From Burkholderiales bacterium (GTDB taxonomy: Bacteria > Pseudomonadota > Gammaproteobacteria > Burkholderiales > Burkholderiaceae_C), in NCBI GenBank assembly GCA_003963115.1, contig RXJQ01000022.1, positions 62,001 to 126,000 of the forward strand: 64,000 bases of DNA, given 5' to 3'. The notes beneath the pieces were generated by a model. It ran no database searches, had not been told where the DNA came from, and was given only the letters and a program-made list of their open reading frames with translations. The first letter of the stretch is position 1, and every line of letters begins with the position of its first letter. The position numbers and the translations under genes were made by a program. Below, one piece after another: positions 46,851 to 54,305 of the stretch.

Positions 46851-46881
46851 CCCAGTAACCCCACTGGTTACTCGGGTTTTT
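46851..46881 (+). terminator. rho-independent terminator after the ABC transporter operon
   Basis: CCCAGTAACC ... GGTTACTCGGG can pair with one bulged G, forming a stem of about ten pairs around a CCACT loop. It is followed by TTTTT. It starts 15 bases after the permease stop, ahead of the tetR promoter. Confidence 0.7.
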
Positions 46882-46908
46882 GATGGCGCCAAAAGTTTTA
46901 AGGCGACT

Positions 46909-46925
46909 GGTCATATTATTTGACC
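46909..46925. promoter_or_regulatory. inverted repeat abutting the tetR start (candidate operator)
   Basis: GGTCATATTATTTGACC has 5-bp arms (GGTCA/TGACC) around a 7-base A+T centre and ends one base before the TetR start codon at 46927. TATTAT inside it resembles a -10 box. Its TGACC half-site recurs three times as TCTGACC upstream of the reductase gene, so one regulator may bind both. Confidence 0.5.
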
Positions 46926-46926
46926 C

Positions 46927-47520
46927 ATGGCCCGCACCGCTGACAAAACCGAGATCCCCAACCGACTGACCGAGGCCGGCTATACCCTCTTCAACCAGTT
47001 GGGCTATAACGCCACGGGCATCCAACAGATCACCGACAAGGCCGGCGTGCCCAAGGGTTCCTTCTACAACCACTTCGACAGCAAGGAAGCATTCGCCGCC
47101 CAGATCATTCGCAACTACGGCGCCTGGGTGGACAAGGCCTGGAGCGGTGCGCTGGAAACGGCACCCGCAGAACCGCTGGCAGCCATCCGCCACCTGTTCG
47201 GCAGCTTCATCCAGCGCCATGAGGATAGCGGCCGCTGCGGCTGTCTGGTGGGCAATTTCGCGGCCGAAGTGGCCGAGGCCAGCGACACCTGCCGCCAGGT
47301 GCTGCGAACCGTGATGACGAGCTGGCGCGAGCGCCTGGCCGAACTGATCCGCCAAGGGCAAACGCACGGCAGCATCCGCCGTGACCTGGACGCCCTGGTG
47401 CTTTCGGGCTTCTTCTGGGATGCCTGGGAAGGCGCGGTGCTGCGCATGAAAGTCGACCACAGCACCCGTCCGCTCAAGGACGTGGTGACACTCATGCTGG
47501 ACAAATTCTTCTGTCCGTGA
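46927..47520 (+). CDS. TetR-family regulator, NemR/AcuR-like
   Basis: 197 residues. The N-terminal helix-turn-helix reads RLTEAGYTLFNQLGYNATGIQQITDKAGVPKGSFYNHFDSKEAFAAQII. The C-terminal part has SGRCGCLVGNFAAEVAEAS, comparable in place to the cysteine region of NemR-type electrophile sensors, though the match is by eye. It precedes an old-yellow-enzyme gene, the classic NemR-NemA order. It probably represses that gene and itself and responds to reactive electrophiles or quinones. A palindrome directly precedes its start. Confidence 0.88.
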   Translation: MARTADKTEIPNRLTEAGYTLFNQLGYNATGIQQITDKAGVPKGSFYNHFDSKEAFAAQIIRNYGAWVDKAWSGALETAPAEPLAAIRHLFGSFIQRHEDSGRCGCLVGNFAAEVAEASDTCRQVLRTVMTSWRERLAELIRQGQTHGSIRRDLDALVLSGFFWDAWEGAVLRMKVDHSTRPLKDVVTLMLDKFFCP

Positions 47521-47583
47521 GCTGAGCCTCGCGCACCACCAGCCTGGCCTGCACCGGCCTTGCACTGGATCAAACCTTCACTT

Positions 47584-47639
47584 TCTGACCGACATACCCT
47601 GCCGGCGTGGGCCGGCTTTTCTCTGACCTTTGTCTGACC
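47584..47639. repeat. three TCTGACC direct repeats upstream of the reductase gene
   Basis: TCTGACC occurs at 47584-47590, 47622-47628 and 47633-47639, the last two 11 bases apart, i.e. one helical turn. They lie before the NemA-like gene and share TGACC with the operator-like repeat at the tetR start. They look like half-sites for a regulator. Confidence 0.45.
47601..47620 (+). terminator. hairpin with T-run after tetR
   Basis: GCCGGC-GTGG-GCCGGC is a perfect 6-bp GC stem with a 4-base loop, followed by TTTT. It lies 80 bases after the tetR stop and 40 bases before the reductase start. It would separate the two transcripts, or act as an attenuator if they are co-transcribed. Confidence 0.6.
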
Positions 47640-47660
47640 TACTTTTGACTGGAGCTATCC

Positions 47661-48755
47661 ATGGGATCCCGCGAAGCACTGTTCGAGCCATTCAAGCTGG
47701 GTGACATCACCCTGTCCAACCGCCTGGTGATGGCCCCCCTGACCCGCAGCCGCGCCCAAAAGGGCAATGTGCCGGGCCCGCTGACAGTCGAGTACTACAG
47801 CCAGCGCGCCAGCGTCGGCCTCATCATCGCCGAGGCCACGCAGGTCTCGGCCACTGCGCAGGGTTACCCGTCCACACCCGGCCTGCACACGCCCGAGCAG
47901 GTGGCAGGCTGGCGCAAGGTGACCGACGCCGTCCATGCCAAGGGCGGCAAGATCTTCGTGCAGCTGTGGCACACCGGCCGCATGTCGCACACGGCCTATC
48001 AACCGGGCGAGCAAGCGCCCGTGGCCCCCTCGGCCATCGCTGCCAAGGCCAAGACCTTCGTGCCAGGCCAGGGCATGGTGGACACCTCGGTGCCTCGCGC
48101 ACTGGAGACCAGCGAGATCCCCGGCATCGTCAATGACTTCCGCACGGCTGCCCGCAACGCCATTGAGGCCGGCTTTGACGGCGTCGAGATCCATGGCGCG
48201 CACGGCTACCTGATCGACGCCTTCCTGCGCGACGGTTCCAACAAGCGCACCGACCAATACGGCGGCAGCATCGAGAACCGCGCCCGCTTCCTGCTCGAAG
48301 TCATGGCCGCGGTGACAGCCGAGATCGGCGCCGGCAAGGTCGGCATCCGCCTGTCGCCCGTCTCACCGGTGAACGACTCCAGCGAGAGCAACCCGCAGCC
48401 GCTGTTCGAGTACGTCGTGCGTGAACTGGAAAAGCTGCACCCCGTGTACATCCATGTGGTCGAAGGCCACACAGGCGGCCCGCGCGACAACGCCCCCTTC
48501 GATTACGAGGCCCTGCGCAAGCTCTACAGCGGCGTCTGGATGGTCAACAATGGTTATGACAAGGACATGGCCGAACGCGCGGTGGCCGAATCGCGTGGTG
48601 ACCTGGTTTCCTTCGGCCGCCTGATCATCAGCAACCCCGACCTGCCTCGCCGCCTGCGCGAGAACGCACCGCTCAATGAGGTGTACAAGGACGTGGGCTT
48701 CTATGGCGGTGGCGACGCGCACGGCTACACCGACTACCCGGCCCTGGCAGACTGA
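47661..48755 (+). CDS. old yellow enzyme-family alkene reductase (NemA-like)
   Basis: 364 residues from ATG 47661, ribosome site GGAG. FMN-binding TIM barrel: LFEPFKLGDITLSNRLVMAPLTRSRA at the N-terminus, FVQLWHTGRMSH, DGVEIHGAHGYLIDAFLRDGSNKRTDQYGGSIENRARFLLEV, and VSFGRLIISNPDLPRRL. The substrate-binding pair is HxxH (HGAH), versus His/Asn in some members. Reduces activated alkenes, nitro-compounds or maleimide-like electrophiles with NAD(P)H. It is probably controlled by the TetR protein upstream. Confidence 0.95.
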   Translation: MGSREALFEPFKLGDITLSNRLVMAPLTRSRAQKGNVPGPLTVEYYSQRASVGLIIAEATQVSATAQGYPSTPGLHTPEQVAGWRKVTDAVHAKGGKIFVQLWHTGRMSHTAYQPGEQAPVAPSAIAAKAKTFVPGQGMVDTSVPRALETSEIPGIVNDFRTAARNAIEAGFDGVEIHGAHGYLIDAFLRDGSNKRTDQYGGSIENRARFLLEVMAAVTAEIGAGKVGIRLSPVSPVNDSSESNPQPLFEYVVRELEKLHPVYIHVVEGHTGGPRDNAPFDYEALRKLYSGVWMVNNGYDKDMAERAVAESRGDLVSFGRLIISNPDLPRRLRENAPLNEVYKDVGFYGGGDAHGYTDYPALAD

Positions 48756-48785
48756 GTCAAGCGAGTCACCCACCTCCTGAAAAGG

Positions 48786-48800
48786 CGCCGTTAAACGGCG
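48786..48800. repeat. 15-bp perfect inverted repeat after nemA
   Basis: CGCCGTTAAACGGCG has 7-bp arms around one base. It lies 31 bases after the reductase stop and has no T-run, so it may be a protein site or a 3' stability hairpin rather than a terminator. Confidence 0.4.
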
Positions 48801-48814
48801 TACCAGCATCAGAT

Positions 48815-48874
48815 GCCCGGCCGCATTTTGATTTGACAATATTGGTTGTCAACTCCAGAATGGCCGGGCTTTTT
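48815..48874 (+). terminator. long hairpin with nested repeat and T-run between nemA and MAPEG gene
   Basis: GCCCGGCC (48815-48822) pairs with GGCCGGGC (48862-48869), followed directly by TTTTT. The loop itself contains a second perfect inverted repeat (48833-48852). It can terminate transcripts from the reductase gene, or fold in the leader of the MAPEG message. Confidence 0.55.
48833..48852. promoter_or_regulatory. operator-like repeat containing a consensus -35 box for the MAPEG gene
   Basis: TTGACAATATTGGTTGTCAA has perfect 7-bp arms. Its first six bases are the sigma70 -35 consensus TTGACA, and CAGAAT lies 17 bases further on as a possible -10 (4 of 6 matches). A repressor bound here would block the promoter. 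The regulator is not identified. Confidence 0.5.
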
Positions 48875-48907
48875 GCTGTTCGAAGACAAGCCTTTTTAGG
48901 AGACAAG

Positions 48908-49315
48908 ATGACCATCGCCAATACCGCCGTCCTGATCGCCGCCGTGATGCCTGTGATCACCATGGGCATCGCCAAAGCCAGCACCGCTGGCAAGAAGCGC
49001 AGCCAGGGCGGCTACGACAACAACAATCCGCGCACCTGGATGGCTGGCCTGGATGGCTGGCGTGCACGTGCCGCCGCCGCCCAGAACAACGGCTTCGAGG
49101 CTCTGCCCCTGTTTGTGTTTGCCGTGCTGGCCGCGCAACACGCCGGCCTGGACCAAGCCCGCACGGACCACCTGGCCCTGGCCTTCATCGGCGTGCGCGT
49201 GCTCTACACGGCCATCTACTTCGCCAACATCGCTGCCCTGCGCTCGGTGGTGTGGGCTGTTGGCCTGGGCATCACCATCGCCATCTTCGCGCCGACGCTG
49301 TCGATGCCTTTCTGA
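48908..49315 (+). CDS. MAPEG-family membrane protein
   Basis: 135 residues from ATG 48908 with AGGAG upstream; the track start lies in the leader. Four hydrophobic segments are present. The MAPEG signature region is NNPRTWMAGLDGWRARAAAAQNNGFEALPLFVFAVLAA, with GVRVLYTAIYFANIAALRSVVW later. Eukaryotic MAPEG members are glutathione transferases or peroxidases; bacterial ones are mostly uncharacterised. Placement after the NemR/NemA pair suggests electrophile stress. A promoter/operator-like repeat precedes it. Confidence 0.9.
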   Translation: MTIANTAVLIAAVMPVITMGIAKASTAGKKRSQGGYDNNNPRTWMAGLDGWRARAAAAQNNGFEALPLFVFAVLAAQHAGLDQARTDHLALAFIGVRVLYTAIYFANIAALRSVVWAVGLGITIAIFAPTLSMPF

Positions 49316-49340
49316 TCAGGCCTTCAATCTGAAATCTGAA

Positions 49341-50399
49341 TCAGGACGCCCAGGCCGACCTGGCCTGGGTTGGCTGCAAACACCCCATCTCGACGAGGCT
49401 CTCGCGCACCGCATCGTCCAGCGGCGTGTGCGGCTCCGGGCCAATCAGCGAGACAAGCTTGCGGTTGTCGAGCTTCAGCGCCACGTTCCAGAGATAACGC
49501 ATCTCGCGGATCTCGCGCAGCAAGCCCACGAACGGTGTCAGCAAGGCCAAAACGGCCCAGGGCAAAGGCCTGATGGGCATGTCCGGCTGCCCCAGCACGC
49601 GCCGGATCGACTCGGCCATCTCGCCCCCACGTGCCAGCCAGTGACCTTCCAGGTGCAGCACCTCGAAGCGGGCCAGACGGGCAGGATCTTGTAGATCCAA
49701 GGCCATCAGCCGTGCCGCGGTTTCCGCCATGTCCGGCAGATAGACCCAGGCGTGCCCCACATCCAGCGGGCCCGGATAAACGATGCGCCTTGGCCGTTGG
49801 CCCGGCTTGAGCATGAGCGTGCCAAACCACGACGCCGGGGCATGGCCTCCAAAGAAGTCGCCCGCTCGCAACACCAGTGAATGCAAAGGCTGCTGGGCCG
49901 CCTGCGATGCTTCAAGCAGCATGCGCTCCATTTCCACACGAACCTGCCCCTTGCCCGTCAGCGGATGTTGGGGTGATGTTTCGCTGAGCAAAGCACCGGC
50001 ATCTGGCCCGAAGTTGTAGATGTTGCCGGGCAGCACCAGGCGTGCACCGGCTGCACGGGCCGCCGCCACGCTGTTGGCCAACATTGGCAGGGCCAGCTCA
50101 CGCCAGCGCTGGTAGCGCGGCGGATTTGCCGCATGAACGACGAAATGCGCGCCTTTGGCTGCGGCGAGCATGTCTGATGCGGACATGGCGTCCCCCACCT
50201 GCCACTGCACGGCCTCCAGACCCCGCCATGCCGCTTCTTTGCGCGCGCGCTCGGCCATGTCGGCGTGGCGGGTCAAGGCGCGTACCGCCCAGCCGCGTGC
50301 CAGCAGGCTGCGCGCCAATGCGCCACCGAAACCACCCGTGGCACCCACGATGAGAACCAGGGGTGCACCTGAGCGATCCTGGGCTTGATGTGTGTTCAT
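49341..50399 (-). CDS. NAD(P)-dependent epimerase/NmrA-type short-chain protein
   Basis: 352 residues from ATG 50399 (AGGAG upstream); the track start adds 21 codons across the divergent promoter. Rossmann start LVLIVGATGGFGGALARSLLARGWAVRALTR, then VQWQVGDAMSASDMLAAAKGAHFVVHAAN and LVLPGNIYNFGPDAG, with the YxxxK of classical SDRs not obvious. It belongs to the atypical SDR/epimerase group. The substrate is unknown. It is divergent from a LysR gene, which is probably its regulator. Confidence 0.85.
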   Translation of the reverse strand: MNTHQAQDRSGAPLVLIVGATGGFGGALARSLLARGWAVRALTRHADMAERARKEAAWRGLEAVQWQVGDAMSASDMLAAAKGAHFVVHAANPPRYQRWRELALPMLANSVAAARAAGARLVLPGNIYNFGPDAGALLSETSPQHPLTGKGQVRVEMERMLLEASQAAQQPLHSLVLRAGDFFGGHAPASWFGTLMLKPGQRPRRIVYPGPLDVGHAWVYLPDMAETAARLMALDLQDPARLARFEVLHLEGHWLARGGEMAESIRRVLGQPDMPIRPLPWAVLALLTPFVGLLREIREMRYLWNVALKLDNRKLVSLIGPEPHTPLDDAVRESLVEMGCLQPTQARSAWAS

Positions 50400-50470
50400 G
50401 ATGAAGGGCTCCTGTCGTCGTGTCGATGGCCTCATGCTAGGCGCACCCATGTCATTCAACAATTACCTAT

Positions 50471-50501
50471 CCATGCATATCTGCTATACATTCATGCATG
50501 G
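50471..50501. promoter_or_regulatory. 31-bp interrupted inverted repeat between SDR and LysR genes
   Basis: CCATGCAT and ATGCATGG are perfect 8-bp arms separated by 15 bases. The right arm covers the LysR start codon. Each arm contains the self-palindrome ATGCAT. The spacing suits two half-sites on one helical face, a likely autoregulatory LysR site in the 98-base divergent gap. Confidence 0.5.
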
Positions 50502-51406
50502 ACACCACCGACATCGACTGGAACCTCTACCGAGCCTTCCTGGCCGTGATGCGCGAGGGCAGCCTGTCTGCCGCGGCGCGAGCGCTGGGCAGCACCCAGC
50601 CCAGTGTCGGACGCCACATCGCGGCACTCGAAGAAGCGCTCGGCACACCTTTGTTCACGCGGGGCCCAGGCGGCCTCAAGCCCACTGCCACCGCACTGGA
50701 ACTCCAAGGCCCTGCCCGCGCCATGGCGACTGCCGCGCAGCATGCGGTGCGGGTCGCTTCGGGCAGTGCGCACGAGCATCGCGGCACCGTGCGCATCACC
50801 GCCAGCCAGATCATTGGCGGCGAGGTCCTCCCGGAACTGCTGGCACGCTACCAGGCCCAGCACCCCTTGGTCACATTGGAACTCGTGCTCAACAACAAGA
50901 TGGACGATCTGCTCAAGCGCGAGGCCGACATCGCCGTGCGCATGGAGCGCCCCGGCCAGCAGGCGCTGATCGCCAAGCGGATGGGCCGCGTCGACATCGG
51001 CCTGTATGCACACCAGCGTTATGTCAGGACACGGGGGCTGCCACGCAACCTGGTCGAAATGAGCCAGCATGCCCTGATAGGGGCAGATCAGGACCCGATT
51101 GCCACCCGCCTGGGACAGCAAAAAGGCATCGCCATCACGCGCGACATGTTCACCTTCCGTTGCGACAACGACCTCGCGCAGATTGCCGCCATCCGCGCCG
51201 GCATGGGCATCGGTGGCATGCAGATCGGGCTGGCGCGTCGCGACCCCGACCTGCTGCCCGTGCTGCCCGAGAGCCTGACCTTCAACCTCGACATGTGGCT
51301 GGTGATGCATGGAGACCAGCGACAGAACCAGCGCGTCATGTCGCTCTTTCGCTATCTGACGCAGGAGCTGAGTGCCTACGCAGCCTCCAGCCAGCGCGCA
51401 AGCTGA
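50498..51406 (+). CDS. LysR-family transcriptional regulator
   Basis: 302 residues. The helix-turn-helix reads DWNLYRAFLAVMREGSLSAAARALGSTQPSVGRHIAALEEALGTPLFTRGPGGLKPT. The effector domain reads GTVRITASQIIGGEVLPELLARYQAQHPLVTLELVLNNKMDDLLKREADIAVRM. It is divergent from the SDR gene and separated from it by a long inverted repeat. The usual arrangement would make it the regulator of that gene. The effector is unknown. Confidence 0.92.
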   Translation: MDTTDIDWNLYRAFLAVMREGSLSAAARALGSTQPSVGRHIAALEEALGTPLFTRGPGGLKPTATALELQGPARAMATAAQHAVRVASGSAHEHRGTVRITASQIIGGEVLPELLARYQAQHPLVTLELVLNNKMDDLLKREADIAVRMERPGQQALIAKRMGRVDIGLYAHQRYVRTRGLPRNLVEMSQHALIGADQDPIATRLGQQKGIAITRDMFTFRCDNDLAQIAAIRAGMGIGGMQIGLARRDPDLLPVLPESLTFNLDMWLVMHGDQRQNQRVMSLFRYLTQELSAYAASSQRAS

Positions 51407-51500
51407 ACAGCTGTATCGGCCTGGGTCCTGGGTATATGCTTGCGCCCACAGCCCACATGGGCTGATCCACATGGGTTGATCGCCACAACAGGAGTCCGCA

Positions 51501-52187
51501 TTGAATCAACGTCCTCTCACCACCGAAGAAGCCCGTGTGCTGTCCGTACTGGTCGAGAAGCAGCACACCGTGCCGGACAGCTACCCCATGTCGCTCAATG
51601 CGCTGACCCTCGGCTGCAACCAGAAAACGGCCCGCGACCCGGTCATGCAGCTCAGTGAGGCGGACGTGCTGCAGGCCATCAACGGTTTGAAAGAGCTCAG
51701 CCTGGTCACCGAGGTGAGCGGCAGTCGCGTCACGCGTTTCGACCACAATGCGGCGCGTGGCCTGGGCGTACCCAGCCAGTCCGTGGCTTTGCTGACCATG
51801 CTGATGCTGCGCGGGCCGCAGACTTCAGCCGAGTTGCGCTTGCACACAGAGCGTCTGCACCGATTCGCGGACGTGTCGTCGGTGGAGGGCTTTCTGGAAG
51901 AGCTGGCCGAACGCGAGCCCAAGCGCGTGGTCAAGCTGCCACGCGCACCGGGTGAACGCGAGCACCGTTGGGCTCATTTGCTGTGTGGCGAGGTGGCCTT
52001 GCCCACGCCCTCTGCGTTTGTGGCGCGCGGCGGCTCGGTGCCATCCGATGTCAGTGCCGATGAAGTGGCCGACGTGAAGGCAGAACAGGCCCGCATGGCG
52101 CAGGAACTGGCAGAGTTGCGTACCCTGGTTCTGCGCATGGCCGCCGAGCTGGGCCTGGAGCCTTCGCCCGACAAACCCGGTCACTGA
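51501..52187 (+). CDS. YceH family protein (DUF480)
   Basis: 228 residues starting at TTG 51501, which has a good AGGAG ribosome site 7 bases upstream. The family start PLTTEEARVLSVLVEKQHTVPDSYPMSLNALTLGCNQKTARDPVM is diagnostic, followed by a second winged-helix-like unit (SVALLTMLMLRGPQTSAELRLHTERLHRF). A C-terminal coiled coil ends at ELGLEPSP. The function of the family is not settled. It is convergent with the DUF1415 gene. Confidence 0.93.
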   Translation: MNQRPLTTEEARVLSVLVEKQHTVPDSYPMSLNALTLGCNQKTARDPVMQLSEADVLQAINGLKELSLVTEVSGSRVTRFDHNAARGLGVPSQSVALLTMLMLRGPQTSAELRLHTERLHRFADVSSVEGFLEELAEREPKRVVKLPRAPGEREHRWAHLLCGEVALPTPSAFVARGGSVPSDVSADEVADVKAEQARMAQELAELRTLVLRMAAELGLEPSPDKPGH

Positions 52188-52207
52188 TCAACACGCCAGG
52201 CAGCGTG

Positions 52208-52750
52208 TCAGGTCCAGAGCTTCTTCCAGCCTTCGTGGCCCAGCTTGCGCAAGGTTTCGATATTGGCCTCGTAGATATCGGCGGCATCGGGAATCGCGGC
52301 CACCGCTTGCGCCAGGCTGCTCTCGCGGATCAGGTGAAGCGTCGGATACGGTGAACGGTTGCTGTAGTTGTCGATGTCGTCGGGCTCGGTGCCATCGAAC
52401 TGGTAATCGGGGTGGAAGCTGGCCACCTGGACGACGCCATCGAGCTCCAGCTCTTCGAGCGCCGCGTCAACCACATCGAGGAAGTCGTTGTAGTCCATGA
52501 AGTCGGTCAACACGGCAGGGTGCACCAGCAGGGTCGTGTCGATCTCGGCCGGGTCGGCATCACGCAGCAAGGTCAACTCGGCCACCAGGTCTTCCAGCAA
52601 GGCTTCGGGCTCGGTGGCGTCAGACACCTTGTAGCGGATCTGCTTCTTGACGTGCACGGCCTTGGCGAAGGGGCACAGGTTCAAGCCGATGACGGCGCGT
52701 GTCAGCCACGTCTCGGTGTCGGCGATGATGGTGTCGTGGTCGAGCTTCAT
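52208..52750 (-). CDS. DUF1415 family protein
   Basis: 180 residues from ATG 52750; the track start is 11 codons early. Family features: ADTETWLTRAVIGLNLCPFAKAVHVKKQIRYKVSDA, LLVHPAVLTDFMDYNDFLDVVDAALEEL, VQVASFHPDYQFDGTEPDDIDNYSNRSPYPTLHLIRESSLAQAV. Conserved Cys, His and Asp suggest an enzyme or metal binder, but no activity is established. Convergent with yceH. Confidence 0.93.
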   Translation of the reverse strand: MKLDHDTIIADTETWLTRAVIGLNLCPFAKAVHVKKQIRYKVSDATEPEALLEDLVAELTLLRDADPAEIDTTLLVHPAVLTDFMDYNDFLDVVDAALEELELDGVVQVASFHPDYQFDGTEPDDIDNYSNRSPYPTLHLIRESSLAQAVAAIPDAADIYEANIETLRKLGHEGWKKLWT

Positions 52751-52860
52751 GGCGGTATTGTCCCCCCGATCGCGCGCCCACAACCCAAGCGAGTTCGGGT
52801 CAAGGGTCGTTACAGTACGAGGTGTTGCCGTGTCTTGCTGCCCCGCTTTGTCGTACCGCC

Positions 52861-53400
52861 ATGTCCGAAACCGCCAATCTGCATCAACTCGTTCAGCAGT
52901 TCGCCCATGCGGGCAGGCTCGATGCCATCTACCTTCGGCCGGCGCGCCTTGAGCCGGTGGTCTCGGTACAACAGGCTGAACTTGTGCCCGAAAGAGGCCT
53001 CGTGGGTGATCACAAGGCTGCCAAGCCCTCTGCGCAGATTGGCGGCAGCGATCGACAGGTCACACTGATCCAGGCTGAGCACATGCCGGCTGTGGCCGCC
53101 TTCACCCAGAAAGGCCAGGTGGACCCGGCCTGGCTGCGGCGCAACCTGCTGGTCTCCGGCTTGAACCTGCTTGCCGCCAAGGCCTTGTTCCATGACGAGC
53201 CCATTATCCTGCGCATCGGCAGCGCAGTGGTGCTGGAGATCACCGGCCCTTGCGACCCCTGCTCGCGCATGGAGGAGTTGCTCGGTCCCGGCGGCTACAA
53301 CGCCATGCGGGGCCATGGCGGCATGACCGCTCGCGTGCTCCACGGTGGCCACATCCAGGTGGGCGACGCCATCCGGTGCACGCCACCTTCTGCGTCCTGA
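52861..53400 (+). CDS. MOSC-domain protein
   Basis: 179 residues from ATG 52861 (the track uses GTG 52822). The MOSC fold is seen in LVPERGLVGDHKAA, VTLIQAEHMPAVA, PAWLRRNLLVSGLNLLAAKALF and LEITGPCDPCSRMEELLGPGGYNAMRGHGGMTARVLHGGHIQVGD. The CDPC region holds the conserved cysteine associated with molybdenum cofactor sulfur handling or cofactor-dependent reductases. It could support XdhB-like molybdoenzymes, but it is far from them. It precedes ureD by 34 bases. Confidence 0.88.
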   Translation: MSETANLHQLVQQFAHAGRLDAIYLRPARLEPVVSVQQAELVPERGLVGDHKAAKPSAQIGGSDRQVTLIQAEHMPAVAAFTQKGQVDPAWLRRNLLVSGLNLLAAKALFHDEPIILRIGSAVVLEITGPCDPCSRMEELLGPGGYNAMRGHGGMTARVLHGGHIQVGDAIRCTPPSAS

Positions 53401-53434
53401 TCCTTCCCTCTTCGCCTCAAGCAAAGCGCCCTTC

Positions 53435-54280
53435 ATGAGTTGGCACGGCCACCTTCACCTCGACTACAAGCTGGATGGTGCGCGCACCATCGCCCACGAC
53501 CGCCACGACGGGCCTTTGCGTGTATTGCAACGCCTCTACCCCGAGGGTGACGGCATCTGCCACCATGTGCTGGTGCATCCGCCCGGCGGCCTCGTGGGCG
53601 GGGACGTGCTGGACATCGACATGTGCCTGCAAGCTGGCAGCCACGCCGTGATCACCACGCCCGGGGCGACGCGTTTCTACAAGAGCACGGGCGCCGAAGC
53701 CGTGCAAAGCCTGCTTGCGCGGCTGGCGCCCGGCGCCCGCCTGGAATGGCTGCCGCTGGAAACGCTGGCCTACCGCGCTTGCGTGGCCACCAACCGCATG
53801 CGGTTCGAGTTGGCACCCGACGCCGAGATGATGGGTTGGGATGTGCTTGCGCTGGGGCTGCCTGCGGCAGGTGAAGACTTTGACGACCCCATGCACGGCC
53901 AAGGCCGCTTCACGCAGGAGATCGAGCTGCCAGGCATCTGGCTGGAGCGCGGCACAGTGGCAGCCACGGACCAGCGTCTGCTGGACAGCCCCTTGGGCTG
54001 GGCTGGGCACCGCGTGATGGCCACCATGTGGCTGGCTTGCGGCTCACCCATGACGCGGGAGCGGAAAGAAGCCTTGCTGGATGAGGCTCGGGCCGTCCAG
54101 GCCGCGTCTCCCTTGGCCGCCACGGCTGGCAGCACCAGTCCGCATGACGAGGTGGTGATCCTGCGTGTCCTGGCCAACCGGGTCGAGCCCGCCATGCAGT
54201 TGTTGACTCAGGTGTGGGCCCGGTGGCGTCAAACCGCCTGGCAGTTGCCGCCGTGCCCTCCGCGGGTCTGGCGAACTTGA
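53435..54280 (+). CDS. ureD: urease accessory protein UreD, without other urease genes nearby
   Basis: 281 residues from ATG 53435; the track start lies in the MOSC gene. UreD features: GPLRVLQRLYPEGDGICHHVLVHPPGGLVGGDVLDIDMCLQAGSHAVITTPGATRFYKSTG, SPLGWAGHRVMATMWL and the C-terminal PPCPPRVWRT. UreD is the scaffold for nickel insertion into urease. Normally it heads a ureDABC-EFG cluster, but here the next gene is an opposing diguanylate cyclase, so the rest must lie elsewhere. Urea is a product of the purine route in this window. Confidence 0.93.
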   Translation: MSWHGHLHLDYKLDGARTIAHDRHDGPLRVLQRLYPEGDGICHHVLVHPPGGLVGGDVLDIDMCLQAGSHAVITTPGATRFYKSTGAEAVQSLLARLAPGARLEWLPLETLAYRACVATNRMRFELAPDAEMMGWDVLALGLPAAGEDFDDPMHGQGRFTQEIELPGIWLERGTVAATDQRLLDSPLGWAGHRVMATMWLACGSPMTRERKEALLDEARAVQAASPLAATAGSTSPHDEVVILRVLANRVEPAMQLLTQVWARWRQTAWQLPPCPPRVWRT

Positions 54281-54305
54281 AAGCAGGCCGGCAGACCTGT
54301 CAGGC

